Shown here piece by piece: positions 15,050 through 23,031 of a DNA stretch of 40,072 nt. The stretch comes from Prevotella sp. GTDB lineage: Bacteria > Bacteroidota > Bacteroidia > Bacteroidales > Bacteroidaceae. Position 1 is the first letter of the stretch. The number at the start of each line of letters is the position of its first letter. Under the pieces are notes generated by a model. That model was given only the letters and a program-made list of their open reading frames with translations, was not told where the DNA came from and did no database searches. The position numbers were made by a program, and so were the translations under genes. The DNA lies in NCBI GenBank assembly GCA_024690505.1, contig JAILPA010000081.1:1-40072 (forward strand). Reading direction: 5' to 3'.

Positions 15050-15904
15050 CTATTGTTTCGACGAGAGGGGGTTTTTCAGTCCCTGATACGAGCGTAGATA
15101 AGCCTTGGCCGAGCCGAACGAGAGGTTCATGTCGAGGCGCACGGGCATGTGGTTCTCATCGTCGGTGACGAAGAACTTGATGAGCTCCGTCTCCTTGCCG
15201 TCCTCACGCTCTATGAACGAGAACACCAGGCAGCGGAACTTCTCGCCCGTATCGTCCACTTTGAACGACTCTTTGCCGCGGTACACCAGCCACGAGTCGA
15301 TGCGGTGTTTGGCGTCGGTGATGGGCATGGGTATGATGTCGTTCTTCTTCAGCTTCGAGGCATCGAAGTTGCGTGCCCGCAGGAAGATGCTCATCATGTC
15401 GTAGATGCATTCGTCGTAGGTCATGTCCTGCCATGAGTGCTCGCCGTGCTTGTTGATGCGGTGCATCTTCACCTTGCTGTGGCCGTTGGGATAGGAGTAC
15501 CACAGTTCGTCGACGTAGTAGCGCTTCCCTTCGAGTGCCCCCTTGCGGTAGTAGATGGGGGAGAGGTCGGCAATGCTATAGTATGAGGTCAGCGTGTCGC
15601 GCATCACGAATACGCCGTCCAGCTTGTCGTTGCCCTTGGTAATGAGGCTGGTGCTGTAGACGGGGTATCCTGCATAGGTCGACATGGTGGTCTTCATGGA
15701 TGCGGCTCCCACCTTCACCCACACGAACTGCCAGTTGTAGTAGAGGTCATAGGTGAGGAACTCTCCAGCACGGAACGCCTTGTTCTCTATGCCGCACTGG
15801 CTCTGGGCCGTTGCTGGCGTCGTTGCCATTGTTACCTGCATGAGCAGCAGTGCCAAGACTATCTTCATCCATTGCTTCGTGTTTTTTGCAATTGTCATCT
15901 TCAT
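15050..15904 (-). CDS. DUF3108 domain protein, exported
   Basis: 284 residues with a signal peptide (KQWMKIVLALLLMQVTMATTPATAQ). The mature start FRAGEFLTYDLYYNWQFVWVKVGAA is the hallmark of DUF3108, followed by a beta-rich barrel-like domain (YPVYSTSLITKGND, MHRINKHGEHSWQDMTYDECIYDMMS, FRCLVFSFIEREDGKET, PVRLDMNLSFGSAKAYLRSY). From family knowledge DUF3108 proteins are periplasmic and of unclear function. It is the last gene after the Ig-like lipoprotein and the GH3-family gene, 37 bases downstream of the former. Start: the first ATG is used; the inner Met at residue 13 also keeps a signal peptide. Confidence 0.85.
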   Translation of the reverse strand: MKMTIAKNTKQWMKIVLALLLMQVTMATTPATAQSQCGIENKAFRAGEFLTYDLYYNWQFVWVKVGAASMKTTMSTYAGYPVYSTSLITKGNDKLDGVFVMRDTLTSYYSIADLSPIYYRKGALEGKRYYVDELWYSYPNGHSKVKMHRINKHGEHSWQDMTYDECIYDMMSIFLRARNFDASKLKKNDIIPMPITDAKHRIDSWLVYRGKESFKVDDTGEKFRCLVFSFIEREDGKETELIKFFVTDDENHMPVRLDMNLSFGSAKAYLRSYQGLKNPLSSKQ

Positions 15905-15941
15905 AGCTTTACTGTATTAGTTATGTTGAAACGAATGTGTG

Positions 15942-17966
15942 TTATTTTGGCCCCGCATCGCGCACGTACGGCTTGCCCAGTTTCTTGGCACGCTCGGCGT
16001 TGCGGTCTTTCAGTTGCTTCTGTTTGTCGGGCTTCTGCTTGGTGATGGCCAGCGGCTTCTGCTTGTGGCGTGGCGTGGCGCTGAGGTTCCATCGGCGGTT
16101 CAGATCCCATTTGGCCTTGCAGTCCAGCTCCTCGTTGTAGTAGTAGACGGGCTCCGCCTGGCGCCCCTCGTCGTAGAGTCCGGTGTCCCATTGTCCGTTG
16201 CCGTTGGTGTCGGCATAGGCTCGCATGTAATAGGAGCCGGGTTTGAGGTAGAAGAACTCTGCCGTCCCGTCCTTGCCCCTCACGGTTTGGCGCACCACCT
16301 TGTCGGCTTTGTCGAGCAGTTGCACCACCAGCGAGTCGTCGTTGGTCATGTCGGCCGGCAGGCCGCTGATGTCGACGAATAGTGTGCAGTAATCATCCTC
16401 GGAACGCACTTTCAGACCCTGCTTCATGGCGCCTGATGTCACGCCATAGATGGTCTTGAAGGCCGCTGAGTCGATGACGAGGCTATACTCCGTGCCCAGC
16501 TGCCAGTCGGCCGTCAGCGCGTAGGTGCGGGTCGTCAGCTGTCGGAAGTCGTGGGGCATGGGGTTCCACAGAGAGTCGACTTTGACGCTGAGGTGTATCT
16601 TCGCTGTGTCGCAGACGTCCAGCGGTTCGGGTGTCTCGAAGAGAATGCGCTCGGTGGGGTCAATCTGTCCGCGGCTGGAGAGCTGAAGCGTCAGTGCTTT
16701 CACGGGCATGATGCTGTCGTAGCGCTCGCCCTTTTTCTTCTTCTTGTCCTGCTCCTTCTGCCATTTCTCCAGTTCCTTCTGTTGCTCCTTCAGCCGTTTC
16801 TCGTAACTCACCTTGGGCGTGAACGTCAAGGTGTCGGTCTTCAGGCTGAGCTGTCCCAGGGTGTCGGTGATGTGGGTGGTCATCTCCACTATCAGTGTGT
16901 CGGTGTTGATGAGGGTGGAGTCGCGCAGCCAGTAGACCAGCGAGTCGCGGCGTTCCGATGCCTCCACTATGAAGGCGTTGTCGGCATCGAAGTTGAGGCC
17001 CTTCATCTGTGGTAGCGAGTCATCGCCATAGGTGAAACAGATGCCCAGCTTGTGGGGTTCGGGGCGCTCAGTCTTCAGCAGGAAGCGGTCGGTCAGGGGC
17101 TCCTGGAAGCACAGCAGTGCCAGGTCATCGGGCAGGAAGCGGGTATAGGGCACGCGCTGGATGTTTGCGATGTGGAGGGAGTCGAGCCAGATAGTGTCCT
17201 GCCTGGTGTCGGGTCGCCATGAGGGCACGATGCTGTCGTGCATAAATGCGACGAGCTCGCTCTTCTGACTGAAGAGGTAGTCGCCGTCGGCATCCTTCAG
17301 GGCGTAGACGCGGTAGCTGCCTGGTGCCACGCCTTTGATGGCGAAGCGTCCGCTGCCGTTGGTGCGCGAGACGCGCATCATGGGCTGCGAGCGGAACGCG
17401 GAGTCGTGGGCATTGGCGGGGTGAAGTCCTACGAGCAGTCCCTTCAGGGGCTCCAGATCCTCGGCGTTGAGGCAGTATCCGCTTACCTCGAGGGTGTCGA
17501 TATGGTCACCCGTGGAGAACGAGTAGGTGTACTGTCCCATGGGGTTGCCCTCGCTGTTGTCGGTGATGGCATCGCTGAAGTCCACGGTGTAGGTGGTGTT
17601 TGGCTTCAGCGAGTCTTTCAGCTCCACCACGATGCGCTTGCCCTGGGTCTTGATGTCGGCCTGCTCTATCTGTGGCGGCGATACGATAACCTTCTCCTGG
17701 GCGTTCTCCAGCTTGATGAATTCGTTGAAGTTGATGAATATTTTTTTCTCCGCCACGTTGATGCCTCCATCGGTTGGCGATGCGTTGACGACGTACGGGG
17801 GCGTGTCGTCGTACCAGCCGCCGTCGGGATTGCCCATGCGGGCGCAGCCCGTGAGCATGAGGATGGACGTGAAGGCGATGAGGAATGCCGTCGGCAGCAC
17901 GCCCTTACCCCTTGATGGGTTCGTGTATGTCCTGTTCAAGACCTTCATATTGGAAACACTCCTCAT
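15942..17966 (-). CDS. Ig-like domain lipoprotein
   Basis: 674 residues with a lipobox (FLIAFTSILMLTGC), then ARMGNPDGGWYDDTPPYVVNASP. An SbsA-type bacterial Ig-like domain follows (GGINVAEKKIFINFNEFIKL; LKDSLKPNTTYTVDFSDAITDNSEGN), then a carboxypeptidase-regulatory-like beta domain (GRFAIKGVAPGSYRVYALKDADGDY). A Lys/Glu coiled stretch occurs at EKRLKEQQKELEKWQKEQDK. Near the end a second such module is seen (YLKPGSYYMRAYADTNGNGQWD) and a basic C-terminus. Starts at 17966 and 17948 both have AGGA-like sites; the first is used. It lies 10 bases after the GH3-family gene. Probably a lipid-anchored structural or binding protein; function unknown. Confidence 0.85.
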   Translation of the reverse strand: MRSVSNMKVLNRTYTNPSRGKGVLPTAFLIAFTSILMLTGCARMGNPDGGWYDDTPPYVVNASPTDGGINVAEKKIFINFNEFIKLENAQEKVIVSPPQIEQADIKTQGKRIVVELKDSLKPNTTYTVDFSDAITDNSEGNPMGQYTYSFSTGDHIDTLEVSGYCLNAEDLEPLKGLLVGLHPANAHDSAFRSQPMMRVSRTNGSGRFAIKGVAPGSYRVYALKDADGDYLFSQKSELVAFMHDSIVPSWRPDTRQDTIWLDSLHIANIQRVPYTRFLPDDLALLCFQEPLTDRFLLKTERPEPHKLGICFTYGDDSLPQMKGLNFDADNAFIVEASERRDSLVYWLRDSTLINTDTLIVEMTTHITDTLGQLSLKTDTLTFTPKVSYEKRLKEQQKELEKWQKEQDKKKKKGERYDSIMPVKALTLQLSSRGQIDPTERILFETPEPLDVCDTAKIHLSVKVDSLWNPMPHDFRQLTTRTYALTADWQLGTEYSLVIDSAAFKTIYGVTSGAMKQGLKVRSEDDYCTLFVDISGLPADMTNDDSLVVQLLDKADKVVRQTVRGKDGTAEFFYLKPGSYYMRAYADTNGNGQWDTGLYDEGRQAEPVYYYNEELDCKAKWDLNRRWNLSATPRHKQKPLAITKQKPDKQKQLKDRNAERAKKLGKPYVRDAGPK

Positions 17967-17976
17967 TTCTTAATCC

Positions 17977-19533
17977 TTATTCCTCATTCCTCGACTCTCC
18001 GTTCATGGCCAGCAGCTCGTCTATGTGGTCGCGGCTGTTGCTGAGGCGTGGCACTTTGTGCTGTCCGCCCAGCTTGCCCTTTGACTTCAGCCAGTCGTTG
18101 AAGAGCCCTTGGCGGGCAGGTATGAGCTCCAGGTGCTGCAGGGTGATGTCCTTGTAGCGCTTGGCTTCGTAGTCGCTGTTGATTTCTTGCAGTTTGTGGT
18201 CGAGCAGGTCGGCGAACTGCTGCATGTCGCGCGGCGGCACGGCAAACTCTATGAGCCACTGGTGGCGGCACTTCGCGTTGGCATCCATGAACACGGGTGC
18301 GGCGGTGTATTCCAGCACCTGAGCGCCTGTCTGCTGGCAGGCGTGGGCCAGTCCCTGCTCGGCATTGTCGACGATGAGCTCCTCGCCAAAGGCGTTGATG
18401 AAGCTCTTCGTGCGTCCGCTGATGATGAATTTGTAGGGGTTGACCGATGTGAACTTGATGGTGTCGCCGATCATGTAGCGCCACAGTCCGCACGATGTGG
18501 TGATGACCATGGCATAATTCTTGCCCGGCTCGACGCCCCAGAGTGGTACGGCGGTGCTGGCTCCGGTTCCTGCTGCCCCCATGTCTGGTGACAGGGCGTT
18601 GGCCTGGTCAAGTGGTATGAACTCGTAGAAGCAGTCGTAGTCGGCCATGAGGAGCATGGCTTTGTCGGCAGGGTCGTCCTGTATGCCGAAGAAGCCTTCA
18701 CTGGCGTTGTAGGTCTCCATGTAGTGCATTTTCGGACTGGTGATGAGCTGTTCGTACTGCTGACGGTAGGGCGTGAAGGCGACGCCTCCGTGGAAGAATA
18801 CCTCGAGGTTAGGCCACACCTCTTCCAGATGTGTCTTTCCGCTGAGTTCCATCACGCGGTTCAGCACTGAGAGCATCCACGAGGGTACGCCCGAGAGGTT
18901 GGTGACGTTCTTCGTCATGGCTTCGCGTGCTATGCGGTCGCGCTTCACCTCGAAGTCGCTGAGCAGTGCCGTTGCCTTCTTCGGCACGCGCACCATGTTT
19001 ACCACGGGATTGATGTTCTCGATAAGTATGGCGCTGAGGTCACCAACGAGCGAGCCTGGCAGGTTGTAGTTGGGCTGGTGGCTGCCGCCAAGTATGAGGC
19101 CCCTGCCGTCGAACATGCGGCTCTGGGGGTTATTTCTCAAGTAGAAGGCAACCACATCGGCCCCGCCTTTGTAGTGTAGCTGTTTCAGCCCCTCTTTCGA
19201 CACGGGTATGAACTTCGACTTGTCGTTCGTGGTGCCGCTCGACTTGGCGTACCATTTCACGCAGCCCGGCCACAGAAGGTCGCTCTCGCCATGGCGCATA
19301 CGGTCGATGCTGGCTTTCAGCGACTCGTAGTCGTTCAGCGGAATGCTGTTCACGAAGTCCTCGTAGCTCTTCATGTCGCCAAAACGGTGATAGCGCCCGA
19401 ATTCAGTGTCTTTCGCACGGTTCACCAGGCGGGCCAGCACGTTGCGCTGCATGGCTTCGGCCTGTGTGTATTGTTTCTCTAGTTCGCGCCACCGGTGGGC
19501 AAAGAACTTCCTGGCTATTCCTGTTAAGCTCAC
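17977..19533 (-). CDS. GH3 auxin-responsive-promoter family protein (adenylate-forming)
   Basis: 518 residues matching the plant GH3/bacterial homologue group of the ANL adenylating superfamily. The ATP motif is YAKSSGTTNDKSKFIPV with Ser98-Thr102. Other blocks: VNSIPLNDYESLK, LVGDLSAILIEN, LEVFFHGGVAFTPYRQQYEQL, METYNASEGFFGIQ, LWRYMIGDTIKFTSVNPYKFIISGRTKSFINAFGEELIVDNAEQGL and YDEAKRYK-like DYEAKRYKDI near the end. Plant members conjugate amino acids to acyl acids; the Bacteroidetes substrate is unknown. First gene of a three-gene minus operon with two exported proteins; a -7 box lies at 19580-19587. Cytoplasmic. Confidence 0.92.
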   Translation of the reverse strand: MSLTGIARKFFAHRWRELEKQYTQAEAMQRNVLARLVNRAKDTEFGRYHRFGDMKSYEDFVNSIPLNDYESLKASIDRMRHGESDLLWPGCVKWYAKSSGTTNDKSKFIPVSKEGLKQLHYKGGADVVAFYLRNNPQSRMFDGRGLILGGSHQPNYNLPGSLVGDLSAILIENINPVVNMVRVPKKATALLSDFEVKRDRIAREAMTKNVTNLSGVPSWMLSVLNRVMELSGKTHLEEVWPNLEVFFHGGVAFTPYRQQYEQLITSPKMHYMETYNASEGFFGIQDDPADKAMLLMADYDCFYEFIPLDQANALSPDMGAAGTGASTAVPLWGVEPGKNYAMVITTSCGLWRYMIGDTIKFTSVNPYKFIISGRTKSFINAFGEELIVDNAEQGLAHACQQTGAQVLEYTAAPVFMDANAKCRHQWLIEFAVPPRDMQQFADLLDHKLQEINSDYEAKRYKDITLQHLELIPARQGLFNDWLKSKGKLGGQHKVPRLSNSRDHIDELLAMNGESRNEE

Positions 19534-19579
19534 GGTCAGATAAACGTTATTTAGTTCGTGTATTTACTCTTTTTGACTG

Positions 19580-19587
19580 CAAAGGTA
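19580..19587 (-). promoter_or_regulatory. Bacteroidetes -7 box (TACCTTTG) for the GH3 operon
   Basis: TACCTTTG on the minus strand, about 46 bases before the ATG at 19533. No TTTG at the usual -33 distance. Confidence 0.6.
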
Positions 19588-19684
19588 GTCCAAAGTTTTA
19601 TAATAGCCCACTCTTTTACGTTTTTTTAGCGTTCTTTGACCGCAATAAATCTATTTGCCAACGGTACACAAAACGCCCCAAAAC

Positions 19685-19716
19685 TTTGGCTGTTAGCGGG
19701 AAAAGCAGTATCTTTG
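19685..19716 (+). promoter_or_regulatory. Bacteroidetes promoter for the Nudix gene
   Basis: TTTG (19685-19688), 20 bases, TATCTTTG (19709-19716): full -33/-7 match, with a leader of about 40 bases. Divergent from the GH3 operon. Confidence 0.8.
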
Positions 19717-19761
19717 CCGACGTAAAGGTCTGTTGAGGCCAATAGAGATTCACAAAAAAAC

Positions 19762-20295
19762 ATGCATGCCATGCACCCGTTAGACAAATTCCGCTACTGT
19801 CCTGCCTGTGGCAGCAGCCACTTCGCCGAGAACAATGTGAAGAGCAAACACTGCGCCGATTGCGGCTTCACCTATTATGCCAACCCGTCATCGGCAACGG
19901 CGGCCTTCATACTGCGTCCTGACGGATGCCTCCTAGTGGCCCGCAGGGCGAAGGAACCGGCACTGGGCACGCTCGACCTGCCCGGCGGATTTGTCGACAT
20001 GGACGAGACGGTGGAGCAGGGCATGGCACGTGAGATACTGGAAGAGACAGGCCTGAGTGTCGATGTCATGCGCTATCTGTTCTCCATACCCAACCTCTAC
20101 CTCTATTCGGGTATGACCATCCATACCGTCGACATGTTTTTCGAGGTCGGCGTGTCCATGGATGACCATCCCGTGGCAGCCGACGATGCAGCCGAGCTGA
20201 TGTGGATGCCCGTGGCCGACATCGACCCATGCCTCTTCGGCCTGAACAGTATCCGTCAGGGTGTAGAGCTCTGGCTAAGAGATATGAGGGTGTAG
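19762..20295 (+). CDS. Nudix hydrolase with N-terminal zinc ribbon
   Basis: 177 residues. A zinc ribbon is formed by Cys13, Cys16, Cys31 and Cys34 (CPACG, CADCG). The Nudix box runs G76-X5-E82-X7-R90-E91-I-L-E-E-T-G-L and is complete, so it should cleave a nucleoside diphosphate linked to another group with Mg2+. The zinc ribbon recalls NudC-type NADH pyrophosphatases, but the protein is shorter, so the substrate is open. Met1 or Met4 could be the start. The last codons and stop (GTG TAG) fall in a 29-bp tandem repeat, so the repeat itself supplies the stop codon. Confidence 0.92.
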   Translation: MHAMHPLDKFRYCPACGSSHFAENNVKSKHCADCGFTYYANPSSATAAFILRPDGCLLVARRAKEPALGTLDLPGGFVDMDETVEQGMAREILEETGLSVDVMRYLFSIPNLYLYSGMTIHTVDMFFEVGVSMDDHPVAADDAAELMWMPVADIDPCLFGLNSIRQGVELWLRDMRV

Positions 20296-20400
20296 AGCTC
20301 TGGCTAAGAGGTATGAGGGTGTAGAGCTCTGGCTAAGAGATATGAGGGCGTAGAGCTCTGGCTAAGAGATATGAGGGCGTAGAGCTCTGGCTAAGAGATG
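20258..20400 (+). repeat. 29-bp tandem repeat, about five copies, over the Nudix 3' end
   Basis: TAGAGCTCTGGCTAAGAG starts at 20264, 20293, 20322, 20351 and 20380, exactly 29 bp apart, with few substitutions. The first copy encodes the C-terminus VELWLRDMR; the frame then meets TAG at the head of copy two. The last copy is followed by GATGCAAGGGTGTGA, which read in the first-copy frame gives RDARV and stop: this looks like the original gene end. Confidence 0.95.
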
Positions 20401-20464
20401 CAAGGGTGTGACGGCTCTAACGCCAACGGGCATCGGCAGCCCTTCCTGGATTCTCGTCCCTCTA

Positions 20465-20485
20465 TGCTGCAACATTGTTGCAGCA
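20465..20485. terminator. Hairpin between convergent Nudix and GNAT-like genes
   Basis: Perfect 9-bp stem TGCTGCAAC/GTTGCAGCA with loop ATT. No T run, so a terminator role is a guess from its place between convergent genes. Confidence 0.45.
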
Positions 20486-20526
20486 AAGGCGACGGCGCCA
20501 ACACCCAAGGTAAACGCCTTCGGGGG

Positions 20527-21690
20527 TTAGAGGGCCTTCTTGTAGCAGCGGCGGCGCTTGTGCAGTTCGTGTTCCAGATAGCTCCACTGGCTCTGCACCT
20601 TGCCGTTTGTCTCCATTTCCACGTGCGTCTCGCCCCACAGGAAGCCGTGCTTCTGGTAAATGGGGATGAGGTCGTAGAAGAGCAGGGCATTGGCACCCTT
20701 CGAGCGGTATTCAGGCAACACACCGATGAGCAAACAATCGACCACGTCGGTCTTGTGGAACTTCAGGGCACGCAGGATATGCCACCAGCCGAAGGGCCAC
20801 AGACGACCGTTACGGCACTTCTGGAGCGCTTTTGTCAGCGACGGCAGAGTGATGCCTACGCCCACCACGGGGTGGTCTTCCAGCGAGTGGTCTTCAATGA
20901 GGGTGATCATGTTCAGGTCGAGCACTTTGAAGTACATCTGGATGTACTGGTCAATCTGTGCTTGCGACATGGTGCTGTATCCGTAGAGGTGGCCAAAGGT
21001 GCTGTTAATCACGTCGAACACTTTCTGACCGTACTGTGCTGGCCCGAAGATGTCCTGCTTTGTAAGCTTTTTGATTTGAAGGTTATAGCGCTTCATCACC
21101 ATCTCAGAGATCTTCATGAACTTCTCGGGCATTCCTTCCTTCGGTACGTAAAGTTTGTATTCCACGTAGTCGTTGTCCTTCTCATAGCCCTCCATTTGGG
21201 CCATCAGCTCGGGGTAATAGGGGTAGTTGTACTCGGTGGCCATGGTGCCCAGCTCCTCGAAACCGTAGGTCAGCATTCCCTCGGGATCCATGTCGGTGAA
21301 CCCTAGCGGGCCTATGACCTCCTTCATGCCGTTCCGACGCCCATAGTCCTCAACGGCTGTCAGCAGGGCCTGCAGCACCTCAATGTCATTAACGAGGTCG
21401 AGCCATCCGAAGCGTACGGCAGGCCGCTGCCACTGCTCGTTATAGCGGCGGTTGATAATGGCGGCCACACGACCCACCACCTGACCGTCCTTGTAGGCCA
21501 GATAATACTCCACGTCGCAGAACTCAAAGGCGGCGTTGCGGTTCTTGATAAAGGGCGACAGGGTCTGCACCTCGTCGCTATGCAGATTGGGGGCGTCGTA
21601 GGGATTGCCCCGGTACAGGTCGTAGTGCAGCTGAATGAATGATTCCAGACCGCGCTTGTCGGTCACTCGTTTGATGGTAACGTCTGACAT
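20527..21690 (-). CDS. GNAT-like N-acetyltransferase family protein
   Basis: 387 residues from ATG 21690 (MSDVTIKRVTDKRGLESFIQL), which has GGAGAG upstream. A longer frame from 21741 is rejected because the promoter box lies at 21719-21726. The N-terminal half shows acyltransferase-like elements (EYYLAYKDGQVVGRVAAIINRRYNE; FGWLDLVNDIEVLQALLTAVEDYGRRNGMKEVIGPLGFTD). The C-terminal half repeats the fold (DCLLIGVLPEYRSKGANALLFYDLIPIYQKHGF, with an acetyl-CoA-loop-like RSKGA). Such two-part GNAT-like proteins are common in Bacteroidetes and uncharacterised. Single gene, convergent with Nudix and divergent from the OmpA gene. Confidence 0.85.
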   Translation of the reverse strand: MSDVTIKRVTDKRGLESFIQLHYDLYRGNPYDAPNLHSDEVQTLSPFIKNRNAAFEFCDVEYYLAYKDGQVVGRVAAIINRRYNEQWQRPAVRFGWLDLVNDIEVLQALLTAVEDYGRRNGMKEVIGPLGFTDMDPEGMLTYGFEELGTMATEYNYPYYPELMAQMEGYEKDNDYVEYKLYVPKEGMPEKFMKISEMVMKRYNLQIKKLTKQDIFGPAQYGQKVFDVINSTFGHLYGYSTMSQAQIDQYIQMYFKVLDLNMITLIEDHSLEDHPVVGVGITLPSLTKALQKCRNGRLWPFGWWHILRALKFHKTDVVDCLLIGVLPEYRSKGANALLFYDLIPIYQKHGFLWGETHVEMETNGKVQSQWSYLEHELHKRRRCYKKAL

Positions 21691-21718
21691 TTTCTCTCCA
21701 TTAAGCGTAAATAGTGCA

Positions 21719-21726
21719 CAAAGGTA
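21719..21726 (-). promoter_or_regulatory. Bacteroidetes -7 box for the GNAT-like gene
   Basis: TACCTTTG on the minus strand, 28 bases before the chosen ATG; it rules out the longer start. Confidence 0.65.
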
Positions 21727-21777
21727 AGTTTTTTTTTGCAAAATACGGAATAATTAAACTATTTTTTGCAACTTTTC

Positions 21778-21807
21778 TTGCCAATTGAAGAAAAATGCGT
21801 ATCTTTG
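21778..21807 (+). promoter_or_regulatory. Bacteroidetes promoter for the OmpA-family gene
   Basis: TTG (21778-21780), 19 bases, TATCTTTG (21800-21807). The leader is about 30 bases. Confidence 0.7.
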
Positions 21808-21843
21808 CACACAGAACTTGATCAATTATAAAGCAATAACGTT

Positions 21844-23010
21844 ATGCAAACAAGAAAACTATTCTTCTCGGCAGCTGCTATGCTGCTGATGGCCGGAGCG
21901 GTCAACGCCCAAGATCAGTGGAAATCGTACACGTATGTTGAGGCACAAGGCGGCATCCAGTTGACATCGACCAACGCCCCCATGGACAAGCTGCTCACAC
22001 CGACGGCAGCACTGTCGCTGGGCCATTACTTTACTCCCGTTGTGGGCGCCCGTCTGCATGTAAACGCCTGGGAGTCGAAGAGCGGATTCAAAGACCTTGA
22101 CCAGTATTACAAGTGGAAGTACGTCACACCCGACATCGACTTGATGCTGAATCTCTCGAACCTTTTCTGCCAGAATACCAACCACTCTCTGAACGTCATC
22201 CTGCTGGGTGGTGTGGGTCTGAATTACGCTTGGGACAACGACGAGCTGAAGGATCTCAACGTTGACCCGCGCCGTGTGCCCCTGAAGTGGGACGACAACC
22301 GCTTCAGCCACAATCTGCGTGCCGGACTGCGCTTGGAGACCAACATGTCGAAGCCCTTGGGACTGTCGCTTGAAGTTAATGCCAACTCACTGAGCGACCG
22401 CTTCAACTCGAAGACCAATGACCGCGACGACTGGCAGTTCACCGCCATGCTCGGCCTGAACTTCCGCTTCGGACAGAAGGCCCAGAAGCCCCGCACCATC
22501 GAGCGTGAGATTGAGGAAGAGGTTTGGGAAGACGTGCCTGTGAAGAAGATGGTCACCGAGAAGAAGCCCGTGGCAAAGATGCGCCCCGTGAAGCTGCACA
22601 AGGAGGTGTTCTATGCCATCCGCGTCAGCGAGAACGAGACTCCGAGTGCCATCCTGGAGCAAGTGGCAAAGTTCATGAAGGAGAACAAGGACGCCAAGAT
22701 CATGGTCGTGGGCTATGCCGACAAGGGTACGGGTAACGCCCGTCTGAACAAGATGTACGCCCAGAAGCGTGCCGAGACCTTCAAGAAGGACCTGGTGGAG
22801 AAGTATAACTGCAATGCCGACATGATTACCATCGACTCGAAGGGTGACACCGTGCAGCCGTTCGAGGAGAACGACAAGAACCGCTGCGTCATTATCGACG
22901 GTGAGGGCCAGGAAAGCTACACCGACTACGAAGAGGTGCAGGTAGAGAAGGAAGTCATGGAGAAGCAGAAGAAGATCGTGAAGCGCATCATCACTGAGAC
23001 GGTGAAGTAA
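21844..23010 (+). CDS. OmpA-family outer membrane protein
   Basis: 388 residues with signal peptide MQTRKLFFSAAAMLLMAGAVNAQ. Residues ~25-210 form an eight-strand-type barrel (alternating strands such as YVEAQGGIQLTS, NVILLGGVGLNYAW, HNLRAGLRLETN, WQFTAMLGLNFRFG). A Glu/Val/Lys linker follows (TIEREIEEEVWEDVPVKKMV). The C-terminal OmpA-like peptidoglycan-binding domain is visible as MVVGYADKGTGNARLNKMYAQKRAETFKKDL, a diverged form of the usual GHTDxxG...R pattern. A charged coiled tail (YTDYEEVQVEKEVMEKQKK) extends past it and echoes the linker. It likely tethers the outer membrane to peptidoglycan. Confidence 0.92.
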   Translation: MQTRKLFFSAAAMLLMAGAVNAQDQWKSYTYVEAQGGIQLTSTNAPMDKLLTPTAALSLGHYFTPVVGARLHVNAWESKSGFKDLDQYYKWKYVTPDIDLMLNLSNLFCQNTNHSLNVILLGGVGLNYAWDNDELKDLNVDPRRVPLKWDDNRFSHNLRAGLRLETNMSKPLGLSLEVNANSLSDRFNSKTNDRDDWQFTAMLGLNFRFGQKAQKPRTIEREIEEEVWEDVPVKKMVTEKKPVAKMRPVKLHKEVFYAIRVSENETPSAILEQVAKFMKENKDAKIMVVGYADKGTGNARLNKMYAQKRAETFKKDLVEKYNCNADMITIDSKGDTVQPFEENDKNRCVIIDGEGQESYTDYEEVQVEKEVMEKQKKIVKRIITETVK

Positions 23011-23031
23011 GCCACTTCAAAAACGACACAT

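Noticed and set aside
20258..20400. CRISPR array from regular 29-bp repeats
   Set aside because: The copies abut with no spacers and overlap a coding end; it is a tandem repeat.
21691..21741. Longer start for the GNAT-like protein
   Set aside because: The -7 promoter box lies within this extension, so it would not be transcribed in full.
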